This document shows, in pieces, positions 1-12,610 of a stretch of 64,000 nucleotides of DNA (its first letter is position 1; every line of letters begins with the position of its first letter). Source of the stretch: Ulota crispa (lineage: Eukaryota > Streptophyta > Bryopsida > Orthotrichales > Orthotrichaceae); the NCBI GenBank assembly GCA_963920765.1, contig OY987243.1, positions 20,889,419 to 20,953,418 on the forward strand, written 5' to 3'. The notes under the pieces are model-generated. The model made no database searches, had not been told where the DNA came from, and saw only the letters and a program-made list of their open reading frames with translations. The position numbers were made by a program, and so were the translations under genes.

Positions 1-1039
1 CAGCAGCAACGTCTAACACTTCACAAACAGCACAATAAATCACTCCGTCTCAAGGCAAAAGCAAGCAAACAAAACGATTATGGAAGAAGGAGAAGGGCGC
101 TAGGGTTTATAAACGGAGGATTTCAACGGCAAGGAGCGCGTTCTCGGTAGGAAGAGGCCGCCGAACCAACGGGCTTGGATGATTCTTTGCACCTCGTTGC
201 TGAAAAAGCAAAGGAATAGGATGAGAATGGGTTGATGAATGTGGGTGATGGTTTCATTCGTTTGGAAGAGCGGTGTGACGTACCGTCGAGGCAATTGCTT
301 TTGTTTGGACGACGTAAGAAACTGCGAGAAGGTTGCAGAGAGTTCGAGATTGACGGTGCGGAGTTTCGGTGGAGATGCTGACGTATGCAAGATTAACTCG
401 AGTTGGTACTATTTTATCTCCTACTGTACTTGCTCTATTTAAGGTAGAAATACCATAAACGGTTAAAGTAAGCCAGTTTAGCCTGTAAGATATGGAGATC
501 TCTTCAGAAATTATGCTCAATCTGTGCAGGAATAAGGATAAGGAAGAGTGTAAAAAAGAAAAAGAAAATGACTCAAGAATGAATATTTTATGCAATATAA
601 ATGTGGGTTTAGGGTTTGGACCAATTCTGGTTTCATAAATGCACCTTAAACGGCTACCTCTAGTACCTTGTTCCAAAATAAGTTTGAACCAATCAAATGC
701 GAGGAAATATCATCTTCTTAGAATATTTCAGATGCAGCTATAGTTGGTTTCAGAACAGTCTACTTCTCCAAGTAGTGGTCAGTAACGGTTTTTGGTATTT
801 TTACCTTTGTAATGAGAAGAGCCACAAAAACAAGTTGTAATACTTCTAGAGAATTGCTAAAGCCACACCTGCAAAATTGCTAATGCCACACCCAGAGCAT
901 GCAATGTGAGTATTTAATGTTGGTTTCTTTTATTATATTAAAAGATTAGTTTCCCCTCTATCATTCTAAGAGGTTATATTCATAAAGAATGGAGGTGTTT
1001 GAATTTGAAATTAAAAATATAAGACTTCTAAATTACTTA
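1..1039. other. Left edge, no certain gene
   Basis: No coding region can be supported here. On the minus strand a TTTATAAACCCTAG stretch near position 105-118 looks like a TATA-type core followed by a pyrimidine-rich leader, so a promoter for a gene leaving the window on the left is possible. An open frame at 100-390 (minus) has no recognisable domain. The rest is AT-rich sequence without visible repeats. Confidence 0.25.
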
Positions 1040-1194
1040 CACTAGTAGAAAAATAGGTCCTAAACAACTAAGTGACAACAACTAAACCACAACTATATAA
1101 GTGAAATTGAGTCATTTTGTAGTTGTTATATAGTCAGTGCACTTGTGATGTAGTTGTTGTCACTTAGTTGTTTATTGCCCTTTTTCTACTAGTA
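1040..1194. mobile_element. CACTA-type MITE
   Basis: The element begins CACTAGTAGAAAAA and ends TTTTTCTACTAGTA, with longer inverted arms that include ACTAAGTGACAACAACT and its complement. The 3-bp sequence TTA stands directly on both sides (1037-1039 and 1195-1197), which fits the 3-bp target duplication of the CACTA (EnSpm) superfamily. At 155 bp it cannot code for anything. A second member of the same family, with the shared inner motif ACTAAGTGACAA, lies at 51040-51173. Confidence 0.8.
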
Positions 1195-1384
1195 TTAACC
1201 CTTGAACATCACAAAAGCCCTTTGTGGCCATATGTACAAACGTATTTGACCTGCTCTAAGGGCTTTCCAAAAAATTTATGCACCCACCATCATACAACCC
1301 TTCAATATGTATGGTTGTAACACTTAATTTCCAACTAATTCAAATTTCTGAATATTGGTTGCAACTGAATTTGGTACTATAGCT

Positions 1385-1423
1385 CTAGAGCCCAAGGGCC
1401 CTTTAGGGGTTAAAGTAGGAATA
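1385..1423. repeat. Isolated end of a TTTAACCCCTAAA repeat
   Basis: The stretch reads GAGCCCAAGGGCCCTTTAGGGGTTAAAG and closely matches the right end of the inverted-repeat element at 53113-53474 (GAGCCCAACGTTTAAGGGTTAAAG). No matching left end was found nearby, so this looks like a solo or truncated end. Confidence 0.35.
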
Positions 1424-2182
1424 CAACAAAAATTAGTAATGGTGCAATAAAAGTTGAACAAAAATTTCTCTATGTTCTTCTTTCCTTCAAGAAGGTGGTA
1501 ATGTTGTGATTGAATGAATGACTGACCACTTAAAAGAAACAAAATAGCATTAAATTCTTAAACTACATGCTCACAAAGGCACAGCATTAGCAATTTTGGG
1601 TGTGATTTTAGCAATTCCCTAATTTTATTGAATTTGTAATTAATATTGGGCGTTGATGTTGGAACTTTTGCAAGAGCCTAGAGGTTAGAACTGTTGGGCA
1701 ATATACTATTATATTTAAAAAGAACCACTACAATAAGTAGTGCAGTAAGGTTGTTCCACACTATTTTGCTAATGTTTCTACCACAACAAAAAAACAGTGT
1801 ATGTGCACATGTGTGTGTTGGTTTGATGAGTCCATTTTTAATTCAACATTCACTCAAGAATAGAGTAGAGCACAAGTTTAACCAAAGTAAAAAAAATAGT
1901 TCAATGTCCACTTAAATATAGAATAGAGTGCATAAGTAAAATTGCAAAAGTTATGTAATGGATATTTTTTTTGATATAAACCTTAATCTATGTTAAATGG
2001 AATTTTTTTTATAGATCTTATCCTATACTAAATGGAATCACCATCATTCATTTAACCTTGCTAAATTGGGCAACAAACTTATTACACTATGGAAATACAT
2101 GCTAAAATTTCAATAACTTTCATCAATAATTATAAGAATAAACAATCTATAAATGGTATAGCAACAAGGTAATGTGGAAAGA

Positions 2183-2366
2183 CAAACTAGCAAAGTCTAC
2201 AATGCAAACCATGTGAAATCTTAGTATCTAAAGAGTTATATGCGCCTCCAAGTGGCCAAATAGTAAGTCACAAGGTAACTTCTTAGAATAAGGTAACTAA
2301 ATCATCAAGGTAACTTAATTGTCAAGGCAACCTAAATGCACTATTTACTGTAAATAAGGAGTATGA
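2183..2366. repeat. Dispersed repeat, copy 1
   Basis: The sequence shares blocks in the same order with 11752-11927: AAACCATG, GCCTCCAAGTGG, GGTAACTT, CAACCTAA and TAAATGCACTATTTA. The copies are diverged but collinear. I see no coding capacity and no terminal inverted repeats, so the class is unknown. Confidence 0.6.
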
Positions 2367-2880
2367 CACCCCTATTTTAGCTACATGCAAGATTGTTATT
2401 TTCAGGAGAGAGGCTCAACAAAAAGGATTTCTAAATTAGAGCAAATTTTCAAAATTCACAATCCAAAAGATTGAATATTCATTGATATGATTGGTTAGTT
2501 TATATTTTAGGTTTGCTCTAAAAACTTGGCTTTCTATCTTCCTAGAGAAGATCAAACTTCAACGCTCTGCACTAACACTCTGATCTCTTTGCACATTCAT
2601 ACATTTGCAAATCAAACAACATACAAGTGGTAGCAAGTAGCAAGTAGCAATTGATTAACCTCAAGGAACATCCTAATCTGATACAATGGAGGAAAAAGCA
2701 GGGGGAAATTTTCAACCCCGCTCAAATTTGCCTTCAGTTCCCAACCTAATTTGAAACTCTAGCCTTACTAAACTTACTTATTAGTCCCTTTGACATCTGT
2801 CAGTCTCAAATCTTTCAGTTCTAACTTCCTTTGTCTGCTTCAACTGTGATCCTGATGGAGCTTTACTGCGGTGACACTAA

Positions 2881-2996
2881 GGGCCTCCTTCCATGTGGAG
2901 CCGGTATTGGTGGAGCTTGCCGATTGGTGAGATGGGAGCTCCAGAAAAATCGGACCTCACATCTCATTAATACCGGCTCCACATGGAAGGAGGCCC
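2881..2996. mobile_element. Tourist-type MITE (PIF/Harbinger)
   Basis: A perfect 28-bp terminal inverted repeat starts GGGCCTCCTTCCATGTGGAG and the element is 116 bp long. It is flanked by TAA on both sides (2878-2880 and 2997-2999). A TAA duplication plus a GG-starting inverted repeat is the hallmark of Tourist elements mobilised by PIF/Harbinger transposases. The unmutated arms suggest a recent insertion. Confidence 0.85.
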
Positions 2997-3005
2997 TAAG
3001 GGGTG

Positions 3006-3342
3006 GGGGCGGTTCAGACTATATCCCATGTCCCAAGTCCCACTTCCATCTGAGAATCTGATTGGTGGAGAGGCAAAAGATGGGACTTCACTTTTTAGAC
3101 TAAGTTATGCCTCAAGTCCCACATCCCACTTGCTTACATGGCGCCTATATGGCAGCACTTTTCCAAGTTTTGGCCCCAAAAAAAGTGAGACTTCACTCCA
3201 AGAGAGTCGAGCATTTTGGTAGACCCATCTTTTAACCCAATCCCATGTTTTCCCATCTTTTGTGGCCCACAAAGATGGAATTCCACACTCCAGTGGGACT
3301 TTGTAAGATGGGACGTGGGACAGTCATAGTCTGAACCGCCCC
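3006..3342. mobile_element. Inverted-repeat element next to the Tourist MITE
   Basis: The ends read GGGGCGGTTCAGACTAT and ATAGTCTGAACCGCCCC, a perfect 17-bp inverted repeat that continues imperfectly inward with CCCATGTCCCA/TGGGACGTGGGA. Inside are several related GATGGGACTT and AAGTCCCAC motifs. I could not find a clear target duplication, so the superfamily is undecided; hAT or Harbinger are both possible. Confidence 0.6.
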
Positions 3343-4253
3343 TTTAAATTGTAGGCCGATTGTCGTGCATTTCCATACAGAGAAATTGTTCTCGTAAAGT
3401 TTCGAATGTTTGTGATAAAGTGCTGATGTTTGGTGAGTGGCATCAGACAGTTGAGCGTAAAGCTTGAAGAAGGCAAGTGGAATTAGTCCTTTAAAAGGGG
3501 TGAGTTATGTGGTGCCAGTGTCGCGCTCTCTGTCCTCCATGGTCATTGCTGTGAAACTTTGATCAAACAAAAGCAAATGAACACTCCATGCTTGCCAATT
3601 CCGCCATAGCTTAAGTGAAAGAGGATTCAAAGAGCTTTGTCATGTATGCTTGAAAATAGAAATCTGCTGGCAAAGAGAAACAGACTTTGGGCCGTTTTAC
3701 ATTAGAAGTTCAGATGAGTTTGGAGCCCCGTTTGGAGACTACTAAGATCCCAATCCTTGTCTCTCTTTCTATGGATAACCGGACAAAAGACATTTACATA
3801 GTGAATTAAAGCCGAAATTCTGAAAGATACTTCAATATTCAAAAGATTTTCTTAGATAAGACTCCAACTCTCTAAGAATGGAAAGACAGTCTGTTGTTTT
3901 GAGACCATTGTTACATTTTACTTAGTGTAAAATTATTTTCGTAATTATATAAAAAGATAGGTTCATACATGTTGCATTGAAACTTTAACATCCCTTCGCA
4001 GTCTCCTTCATTAATTCTCTTCTAAAAAAATTCAAAGCTTGTTGTGCCTCAACTTTTTGAACTCAAGGCCTTTATTGCAAAAGAAAAGGCCTCCTTAACA
4101 CTCTTTTCAAGTTGAGTGCTCAATGCTCAAGGTGTTTCTTGGGACTATATGAACTTGTCTGGAATCCTAGTGTAGAAAGGCCTTTTAAGGAAAGCCGGAA
4201 GCCCTGCCCCATTTTTCTACCGAGTCAGAAAAGTCTGATGTCGGATTTTCCAA
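3343..4253. other. Intergenic, nothing recognised
   Basis: About 900 bp of AT-rich sequence with frequent stops in all frames. No repeat, RNA or coding feature was recognised. Confidence 0.5.
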
Positions 4254-6343
4254 TTATTTGATGTGCAACCATTTTGTCTGGCTCCCGACTGACCATGCTA
4301 ATAAAGTCAAACTGCACTTACCATTTTGTGGTTGATCTACTTCATCACTATTTGGATCACCAGTATCACTTTCCAAAACATCGTCCCTCATGATCATTCG
4401 ATTTTGGGGTTTCTGATAATCTGCGGTCTCACTTTTAACACGAATTGAGATTTCTTGTATCAAACACTAATGAAAATGATGTCATGCTCCAGCCAAAGAG
4501 TCTACTCACCTGGCTTGAAATTCGTCAGAGGAGGAACAGGTTATAATTTCGTCACCAGACAATAGAACCTGAGCTGGACTCAAAACCACCCTACCGACTG
4601 TAAAACCAACAGTTATTAATGTCATTACCTGTACCACAAGAGTTTTGTATCAAAAAGAAACTATTTTACCATAAAGGTCTCAAGTGAAAAAGGCAACTTA
4701 GAATGGGCAGAAGCAATCATGTCAAAGTCACGCTGACATGCCACTGGAGTTATCCACAATCCACTGACTCTGTCCAGTTCACTCTTTTCTCAGGCAATCC
4801 AGTCAACGAGTGGCAGGAAATGATAGACACGTTGAGTTGGGCTGTTGGGGTATCGTGAGGTTCTCAAAAGTTGCGGATATTCGTACCTCGTCTCCATTTT
4901 GATTGGCGTTGCACGTTTTTTTGACTCTTTTGAATCCAGCTGATGTCCTCACGATTGCTTGCGTTGACCTTGACTAGTATTAGAGAAGTAATAGTTGCAG
5001 GCAGAAAGGAACAGGAAGATCTACGGTAGTTCACTAAGCATGCACCTACGTACCAGAGGACCTCACTGAGAGATTTACGTGAACAGAGAAACTTCAGCAA
5101 AGCAGAAGGATGGAGAGAATAGCAACACTGGTACTAGCCCAGCATAACAATAGACAAGAGTGGTTTTACCTGCAAATGTGAGTCACCATCACTAGAGAAA
5201 ATCTTTAGAAGTTCTCTGTCTGAATTGAACTGTCACACAGAAATGATCTTCGGATGTTTTGGACATATATCCAAGACTTTCAGAATCAATCATTTGAAAT
5301 TCTTCTTAACATCCTTGGAAGGAGCTGGAAATACCTTGGATCCAATTACCAATTCAAGGAAGACAGATTACACAACATACTCTAAATTCTTGACATCTTT
5401 CTTAGATACAATTCTTTCAGATACTGATTTTCAGAAATGAAAGTGTTGCTATTTACAGCTCAACTAACTACTCTTGAAAAGGATAGTTACTACCAACCAT
5501 TGTGCAAAGTGAATAAGGTAGGTGAGCTTTGTTCACATTGAGCACAAAATTTAGACATCCAGACTAGTGTTGTGTGGATGTCATTTTTGACATACCTAGT
5601 TAATAAGGGTCTTAGATTTTTCTTACTAAAAAGTGAAATCCATCAGGTGAGAGTACAATAATATTTTCAAAATCTTCTTGCAATTGGATTTGTACATCTT
5701 TGGTGTTCCTGGATGTTGTAAGAAGACATGTATCTTGATTTTTTGGTATTTAGATACCCATCGGACACTCGCACCTATTGGTTATCATTATTGAAATATA
5801 AGAAGAATGATAAGAAAAGAAGAAGGTAAACCGCTTCATCACACTTTCCTTGAGATACACGAACCATATGAATCTATACAAGAAATTTCTAGTAAAGGTA
5901 TGCTCATGTCCATGAATTTTCTAGATAACTTACCAAATGAGTGGGGTTTACAACAGATTTATCACCTTTCTCTTCATGCAGGGGACTTGGCCAGGGATGT
6001 ATAAAAGTATTTTTCTTACCCTCCCAAGTTTGTGTTACATATACACGTACCTGAACAAGCCTAAGCATCTCCATTGCCAGCGGGTACAGTAGCAACTCGG
6101 CATAGCTTGACACGCTCTCCGTGAGTTGCCTCATGAAGAGAGATAACAGGACCTGCTAAAAGGCTGTACAAAGTGGCGATGAAGTGTTTACAAGCCCACA
6201 AGCATCGCTCTGGAGGTTGTTTTGAATCACCGTATGCGCCAAAGGTTTTTACAACCTGTTCAGACGTACGTGTTTGACACAGTACAAAAAATATACGTTA
6301 CAATGTTTCTCAGAAATGCAAGTTTCCCTCGAAGGTGGTTGGG
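4254..6343 (-). CDS. Unidentified multi-exon gene or gene fragment
   Basis: Eight stretches fit together as minus-strand exons with good splice sites and agreeing phases: 6302-6343, 6051-6152, 5934-5969, 5170-5229, 5046-5091, 4887-4973, 4510-4597 and 4254-4431, ending in a stop (212 codons). Introns run from 72 to 704 bp. The second exon encodes a leucine-rich amphipathic segment (LTESVSSYAELLLYPLAMEM), the fifth and sixth a basic segment (SLSEVLWYV, then DISWIQKSQKNVQRQSKW), and the last an acidic tail (DDVLESDTGDPNSDEVDQ). This layout recalls the C-terminal part of a helical-repeat protein, but I recognise no family. No start is visible, and there are only 172 bp between the first exon and the stop of the ADP-glucose pyrophosphorylase gene on the same strand. 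So it may be a 5'-truncated copy, or its first exons may be missed. Confidence 0.4.
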
Positions 6344-6515
6344 CTGAAATAAGCCTGATGCACAAAATTTGTCACCTAGGTTCTAGGTACAAGGGGTGAA
6401 CCAGGAAGAAAATAGTCCATGCCTCCGAGTAAAGGTAACATTTGCACTACGAGAGGACATACTTACAAGGGCGTACCTGTACCTTACCTCTAAGAAGACG
6501 AAGGAGAAGAGACCT

Positions 6516-9500
6516 CTAGATGATAGTTCCATGAGGAATAATTGCGTCCTTGAATATTGTTACAAGACCACTTCGGATGAAATAGCCATCTTTCAACCGA
6601 TCAGCCTCTTGAACGTCATCTACATTTTCTATCTGAAAGTCAAACAGTATTATCAGCCCAACTTCACTGGAGAATTGGGAAACAGCATTGTTAGGACTCA
6701 CAAGAAAGTGCACATGATGCTTCTACCTACCATGCACTCAATCTCAGCTAGAAAGACTCCAAAAACATTTGAACGATGGATAATACCTTGACGTTCTCTC
6801 CAATGCGTGCATTCTTGTCAACAATAGCTTTTCTTACAATGGAGTTCCTTCCAATGCCCATGGGTATTCCACCCGAAGACAGTAATTCACTCCGTTGCTC
6901 ATCCGTCTGGCACACACGCGGTAACGAAGACCTAGGCTTAGATGCATGCAATAGGTTTCGCCGGGATTGCCTGGCCATAGAGCAACATGAATATATGACG
7001 CTAGGCAGTAACGTGACTCGCTACATTAATGAACAGATCAAAGTATACCAATAAGATGTGAAGTTAAATTGTTGTTGCAAAGTTGCATTGCCTGGTTTCA
7101 TCGTTACTAATTATATTTCATAGCATCGCAAATTTTGTGAGTTTCAAGAATTCTTGGTCAAAAAATCAACACTTGCTCATAGAAAAGTTTGGTCCCATGT
7201 CAAATTCGGCAGTATAACTCAAGTCATGTTCGAAACTCGAAGACGGCACTGTTCGGTAATACCAAATCATGTATTGCATGTACGACGGATATTGAAAGGA
7301 ATGAGAAACACACTCACTTCGAAATAATCAGCACCCATTAGAAGTGAATCTTGTAAATGTGCACCGTCTGCTACCCATGACCGGAGGCCCAACGAACAAT
7401 GATAGATTTTGGCCTTCTGCAATTCAAATAATAGGATTACGCGCCAAAGAAGAACTTATATAGACATCATATTCAACCCATACTTGATTTGAATTATCAA
7501 CACGAAAAACATGATGTTTCAGGTGTACTTTCTCAAAGAAAATGTGTTCTATTTTGCACTATAATCGAGTTGTAAGATTGTTAGCGTGAAGTTTTCCGAG
7601 GAGCCGTGAAGGTCTCTGAAAAGAGTACCTGGATGACACAACCCTCCCCGATGACACTGTCCCTAATATCAGCATCCAACATCTTCGACGGTGGAAGAAA
7701 TCGAGCCTCTGTATATATTGGGGATTCCTTGTCAAAGAAACTGCAAAACAACCAGAAACATTATACACGTAACAGCAAATAATTCGAAAAGTAACTTTAA
7801 CTCTGCTATTTTGTATTCTACCTCATCATTGCAGTACTTTCGTACAGAATATTCAAATCCTTCACATAGAAGGATAAATCAACCTATGGAGATGAACTGT
7901 ATGAATAATGTTTTGTCCCGATTGAAACATTCCCAAGAAAGAATTTAGAGTTGAAATGCTCACCTAAAATCTGGAACAGGTTTCTTCGTGATTCCCAAGT
8001 TGGCATTGTAAAATGCTTGAACAGTTCCAATGTCTTCCCAGTAGCCATCAAACAAGAAGGCTTGCACCTGATGTGACCTGAGATTAATATTTAGCATACT
8101 GCAGAATCATGAAGAGAAAAAATACCACAACATTCTACAAACCGACTTGTTTACAAATAAATGATATCCACCTTGTTCCCGCGTCTTATATTTAATACAT
8201 ATGAGGTATAAACCTGTTACAGTATCTAATGATGTAATAATATTGTTAAAAACTCATCAGCTTATCGACATAAGTTCTCGTCTACAGACTCTATGGACAG
8301 ATTATCAATACAACCTTGGGTTGCCAATGAGGAACATATATATCGACTAATCACCAAAAGGGGAGCACATCTTGAGGGACCATACTTCAAGAAAGGTTAC
8401 AAGACAGAGGGTGAGATTACCTTCAGTCCCATCTTTGTGGCTCCAGGGATAATTTCACTTCCAAAGTCGTTTGCCTCAGGAAAGTCATTTTGCAGCAGTG
8501 ACAACATGGCTTCCTTGCGCACCACATAGATGCCCATGCTGGCAATGTAGGGTTTTAGTTTAGCTCTTTCAGCATCCAAACCCAACACAGTAGTATCCAC
8601 CTGCATATAGACTAGAACGTATGATGTGATCTGCTCTTACAACGAAAGTAATATGTGATGTACAGCCCTGTCTGTGAAAGACTGTCAAGCACGCACTATT
8701 GCCATACTAACCACGTCTTTCCAATCCTATAAGCGTTGGCCCCTAACGCGGGGAGTTATTATGCACCAAGTACTGTTCGAAGAAGCATAGTGAAGGAGTA
8801 ATACATCAAATGCGATTTGTGTTACGTTAATACGGCGCCTGTACCTGCATTGCCCTAAGCGCATCTCCCTTAGGCTTCTCTGCAAACTCATATATACGAC
8901 CCATATCATCAATCTTCATCAGCCCAAATGCTGTTGCACGGGCTTCATCCACAGGCAATGCTGCCACCGTGATATCCGCGTTTGCCTCGCGATGAACCTG
9001 AATAAATTTTTGGTAGTCCATGCGGTACAAGTGGTCTCCAGCCAGCACCAAAAAGTCAACAGCTTCAGCTTCTTCAAAGAGCCAGAGATATTGCCGCACA
9101 GCATCAGCGGTTCCCTGAATTATGCCAAAGAGGACAGAATATTTTAGAGATGAATAACCCTTGATCTTTTATTAAATGAAAAGCTATTTACATTTGCTAT
9201 CTTAGAGGTAAACTAAAGAACAGTGTTGCAATTGTTCAAATACTCAGGAATTCTCAGCTTCTTCAAATTATTTGGAATTTCACAACCAGTAAAGATTGTC
9301 TGAAACTCCCTCACCAAAGAAATGCAATTATTTGAGCCTACAAAGAAAGAGAGAAATGGATATCAGTACCTTGAACCAGTTAGGATTTTCAGGGCTTTGG
9401 TGAGCAGCCAGGATCTCTACAAAGCCCTCGTTCCTAAAACCCCCAATGTTGGTCGCATATGCTCGAGACACGTGCCTATTTAGTGATGCAGAGTTGTACT

Positions 9501-10541
9501 GAGTGAGAACATAGATTTTATTGATGTTGCTGTTGATGCAATTGCTCACTGGTATATCAATCAAGCGATAATTGGCCCCAATCGGCACAGCTGGCTTGGC
9601 GCGCTTCATAGTCAAGGGAAACAATCGAGTTCCTGCTCCTCCACCAAGGATGATGCCAAGCACACTCTGCGAATATGAGATCAGGTCCGGTCAGTTCAAT
9701 CCGTCGTCAGTCGAAGACGGAGAAGAAATCTGGACTGAGAGTTCATGCAGTTGATGACACTCCATGTCCTTGTGCATTCAGTGCAATTCAGCAGCACATT
9801 AATCAAAACCTTAGAGCACAATCGAGAATGAAATCAGGAGAAAGGACGAAATTCCACAATAATCAAACAGTCCACAGCATGTGAGAACAAAGCGAAAACA
9901 ACTTGCAATACATCAATGAAAACATACAAAGTGCACTCATCCTTTGAAATGAATTCGTGTAATTTATTATCCATTACTACAACAGCAAGGACAATCATCT
10001 CAAACAAGTCATCCTTGCAGAAAAGCCATTTACATCTCTTCACAGGAAGGGGTTTTGAAAGTCTTCAAACAAGCTGGATCTTAGATACAAAGAGTTTACT
10101 CGGCAAGAGCAGAAAAGGAGATCACTCCAATAGCTTCACTTGAGAGAATTAAAATCTCAAGGACGAAGAGAGAGGGACACCTGAGCTTCTGTCACAATAA
10201 CACCAGATTGTGAAATAGAAAATATCATGTTTCATGTAACATATATTGAGATTTTTTTTTATAATTGTCATTGTGATTGGAAAGTTTAAACTTACTCGAC
10301 TATAATCGAGGTGCAATGAATAATCACCGTCCACGGAATAATCCGAAGCAGCCCGCGCAAATACCGATCCTTTCCTCGAGCTTTGTTTTCTAGGGCTGGC
10401 GTTCCAGGAAACGTGCGCCATTCTCGTTCCTCTCAAATAAGACCACGTGAAACCACAGCAATTGGAGCCAGTGAATCTTGATACAGAAGGAAATTTGATG
10501 GCGGTTGGCACCACTACTGGTGATGCCCGTGCAACCGCCAT
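6516..10541 (-). CDS. APS1: ADP-glucose pyrophosphorylase small (catalytic) subunit, plastid
   Basis: This enzyme makes ADP-glucose and pyrophosphate from glucose-1-phosphate and ATP, the committed step of starch synthesis in plastids. It works as a heterotetramer with large subunits. Nine exons join in phase: 10296-10541, 9370-9666, 8845-9114, 8421-8600, 7964-8067, 7629-7740, 7318-7416, 6787-6906 and 6516-6632, giving 514 aa, close to the usual 515-520. Visible motifs are the nucleotide-binding [12 protein letters not shown] (about residues 90-101), the catalytic GDHLYRMDY, the substrate-binding FAEKPKG and the effector-site region DKNARIG near the end. [15 protein letters not shown] and the C-terminus GTII match small rather than large subunits. 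The first 80 residues look like a transit peptide. I chose the ATG at 10541; an in-frame ATG at 10592 would add 17 residues. The cysteine usually found just before [10 protein letters not shown] is absent (see findings). Confidence 0.93.
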
Positions 10542-10592
10542 CAAGTGCAACTCCTCCTCAAACCGGCAACAACTATTGTTTAGGAGCTTCAA

Positions 10593-11751
10593 ATGTACTG
10601 GAAACCCTTGCCCTTGCGGTGTAGAACATTAAAACTTACGACCACGAAGCAATCCTTTGCAACCTAAAACCTAACACCTGTGCAATTAAGGCTCGTTCAT
10701 GCTCGTGCGCCAACACCAGCTGCTGTCCTAAGCAACCATTGCTTGATATTGCAACAAGAAAGAGCGTATCATCGCATCACTTATAATAAAGTATCCAAAT
10801 CTCACCACAAAAGAAACGAGAATAATCAAAACGACACTCTCGTGAACATATCCTCGCATAAACATTGCATCCTTCGGCCTCAATTATCACACGGCCATGC
10901 TCAAAAATCATCATAAGAGCCATAAGCAATTAACAATATGACCGATCTCATTTCCATTCTCATAGACGCAACAGTCTCGTAACATTGCAATCATCTCACG
11001 TTCCTCGTCATCCCCGAGGCCCAAAAAAAACACTCTGGATTTCTTTCTTTCTTTCTTTCTTCTCATCAGGTCAAGAAACTGGAAGATGAAGAGACAATAA
11101 ACTACACCTGCTCCAATCTCGTCCAAATCGTCAACCAAACTGGATTAAGAAAGCAACAGAACAAGACTCGTGGCGTAATGCACAAAATGAATCGATCGGA
11201 TTGCTGAATTGGTTGCTTGATGCAACTGTTGCAGCGGAGTGCATTGCCAGCAATAGTGTATTGTTAATGAGAAATTAAGGGAGATTGAATTGGTAGGGTA
11301 AGCGATGATCGGAGGAAGTGTTTGTGAGTTGATCTTGAAAGAGGAGGAGCATCTCGTTAGCTCGTATGGAAAGATCGACGAGTGATGGCGGCAAGACGAC
11401 GGCAATTGAAGAAACAAGATCGTGAATCTATAGCAGAAGAGTGCCACGAATCCCAAGAATATTCACTTTCAAATGGCACCAGCGTCCACGTCGGATTCCA
11501 CGTGGAATAACAGACAGTCTTGGGCTGGAAACGACGTCCACGATGGACTCCACGTGGTTGCAGATTTGCAGTCCACTGTACACTGTACAGTACACAACAG
11601 TCCACGGAACAGTGCATTTGGATTGCTCCCATACTAGTTTCTCAACATTTTACTCTATATAAATACTTACTGATGCCACAATAATTTTCATCAATAAATA
11701 ATTCCTGCAATAATTTTTTTAAAGAAGAATAAGAACTTGGCATTAATAATG
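10593..11751. other. Intergenic region upstream of the AGPase gene
   Basis: This stretch holds the likely promoter and leader of the minus-strand AGPase small-subunit gene. A TTTC microsatellite lies at about 11041-11061. Two G-boxes are listed separately. A TATA-like CTATATAAATA occurs at about 11653-11664 on the plus strand. I see no coding region that can be supported. Confidence 0.4.
11496..11557. promoter_or_regulatory. Pair of G-boxes (CACGTGG)
   Basis: TTCCACGTGGAA (11496-11507) is a perfect 12-bp palindrome, and a second CCACGTGG lies at 11550-11557. CACGTG cores are bound by bZIP and bHLH factors in plant light, sugar and abscisic-acid responses. They sit about 0.96 kb upstream of the AGPase start and about 1.05 kb upstream of the NDUFS5-like start, so they could serve either gene. 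Function is inferred only. Confidence 0.35.
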
Positions 11752-11927
11752 CTAAAAAAAACTAGCAACATTTAGATTGTAAACCATGGGAAGTTCTAGT
11801 AACTAGAGAGTTGCAAAGGCCTCCAAGTGGTCAAGCAATGAGTCAAGAGGTAACTTTAAACAGTAATGCAACCTAATTGTTAAAACAAACTAAATGCACT
11901 ATTTAATGTAAATATGAATTACGGGAA
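11752..11927. repeat. Dispersed repeat, copy 2
   Basis: Collinear but diverged copy of the repeat at 2183-2366, sharing GCCTCCAAGTGG, GGTAACTTT, CAACCTAATTG and AAATGCACTATTTA. No coding capacity. The two copies lie on opposite sides of the AGPase gene in the same orientation. Confidence 0.6.
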
Positions 11928-12610
11928 TATATCACAACTATCAAAAACATCCACACGTATTTCCACAACATTAAATTAAATAAAGCTTAAAATTGAATGT
12001 ATTTCCAATACAAGATTGAAGTGCACTAATTTCATTTTCAATAAATCTTTATTCCAATTGCAAAATAATAGAGGTTATTCCTTCATTCAAATTCTAGTAA
12101 ATTCTTACTTAGTTGCAATAAATGCTAATAATAAGATTTGGTACGTACACTTTAAAGACTTGTCTCAAATGTGTGAATGGTTTCTTGTCCCTTTGCACCA
12201 AATTTGTTAAAATCTCAATTTTTGACAATTTCAAAACACATTGCTTCTAAATATGGGATTTTAAATATGACATTCCACACCAATTTTGTTCATGTGAATT
12301 AGATTTATGAACAACCCGGACTTAGTCGTGACTTCATATTCACCGTACATGATCACTTGTTCACAACCACTTGTTCACTACTTATCTGAGATATTTGAAC
12401 TCTCACTTGTCCCGTAATGTTTTGACTGAAAGACCAAAAAAACACCCCAAGAAAACAGGAAGAAATGACAATTCCAACCTTATGTTTTGAAACGGGTTAC
12501 CGGCTAGGGCGGTCGCCCGTCAGTCTCTTTCTCCTCTTCCACCAACGTTTCCTCACCTTCCCTTCATTTCTGTCGTCGCCGTTGTTCGTTGTGGTTGCAA
12601 ATTGGTGGAG

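Noticed and set aside
6396-6978. Open frames on both strands around the last AGPase exons
   Set aside because: They are shadows of AGPase exons 8 and 9 and their intron; the spliced frame is fully explained by the AGPase product.
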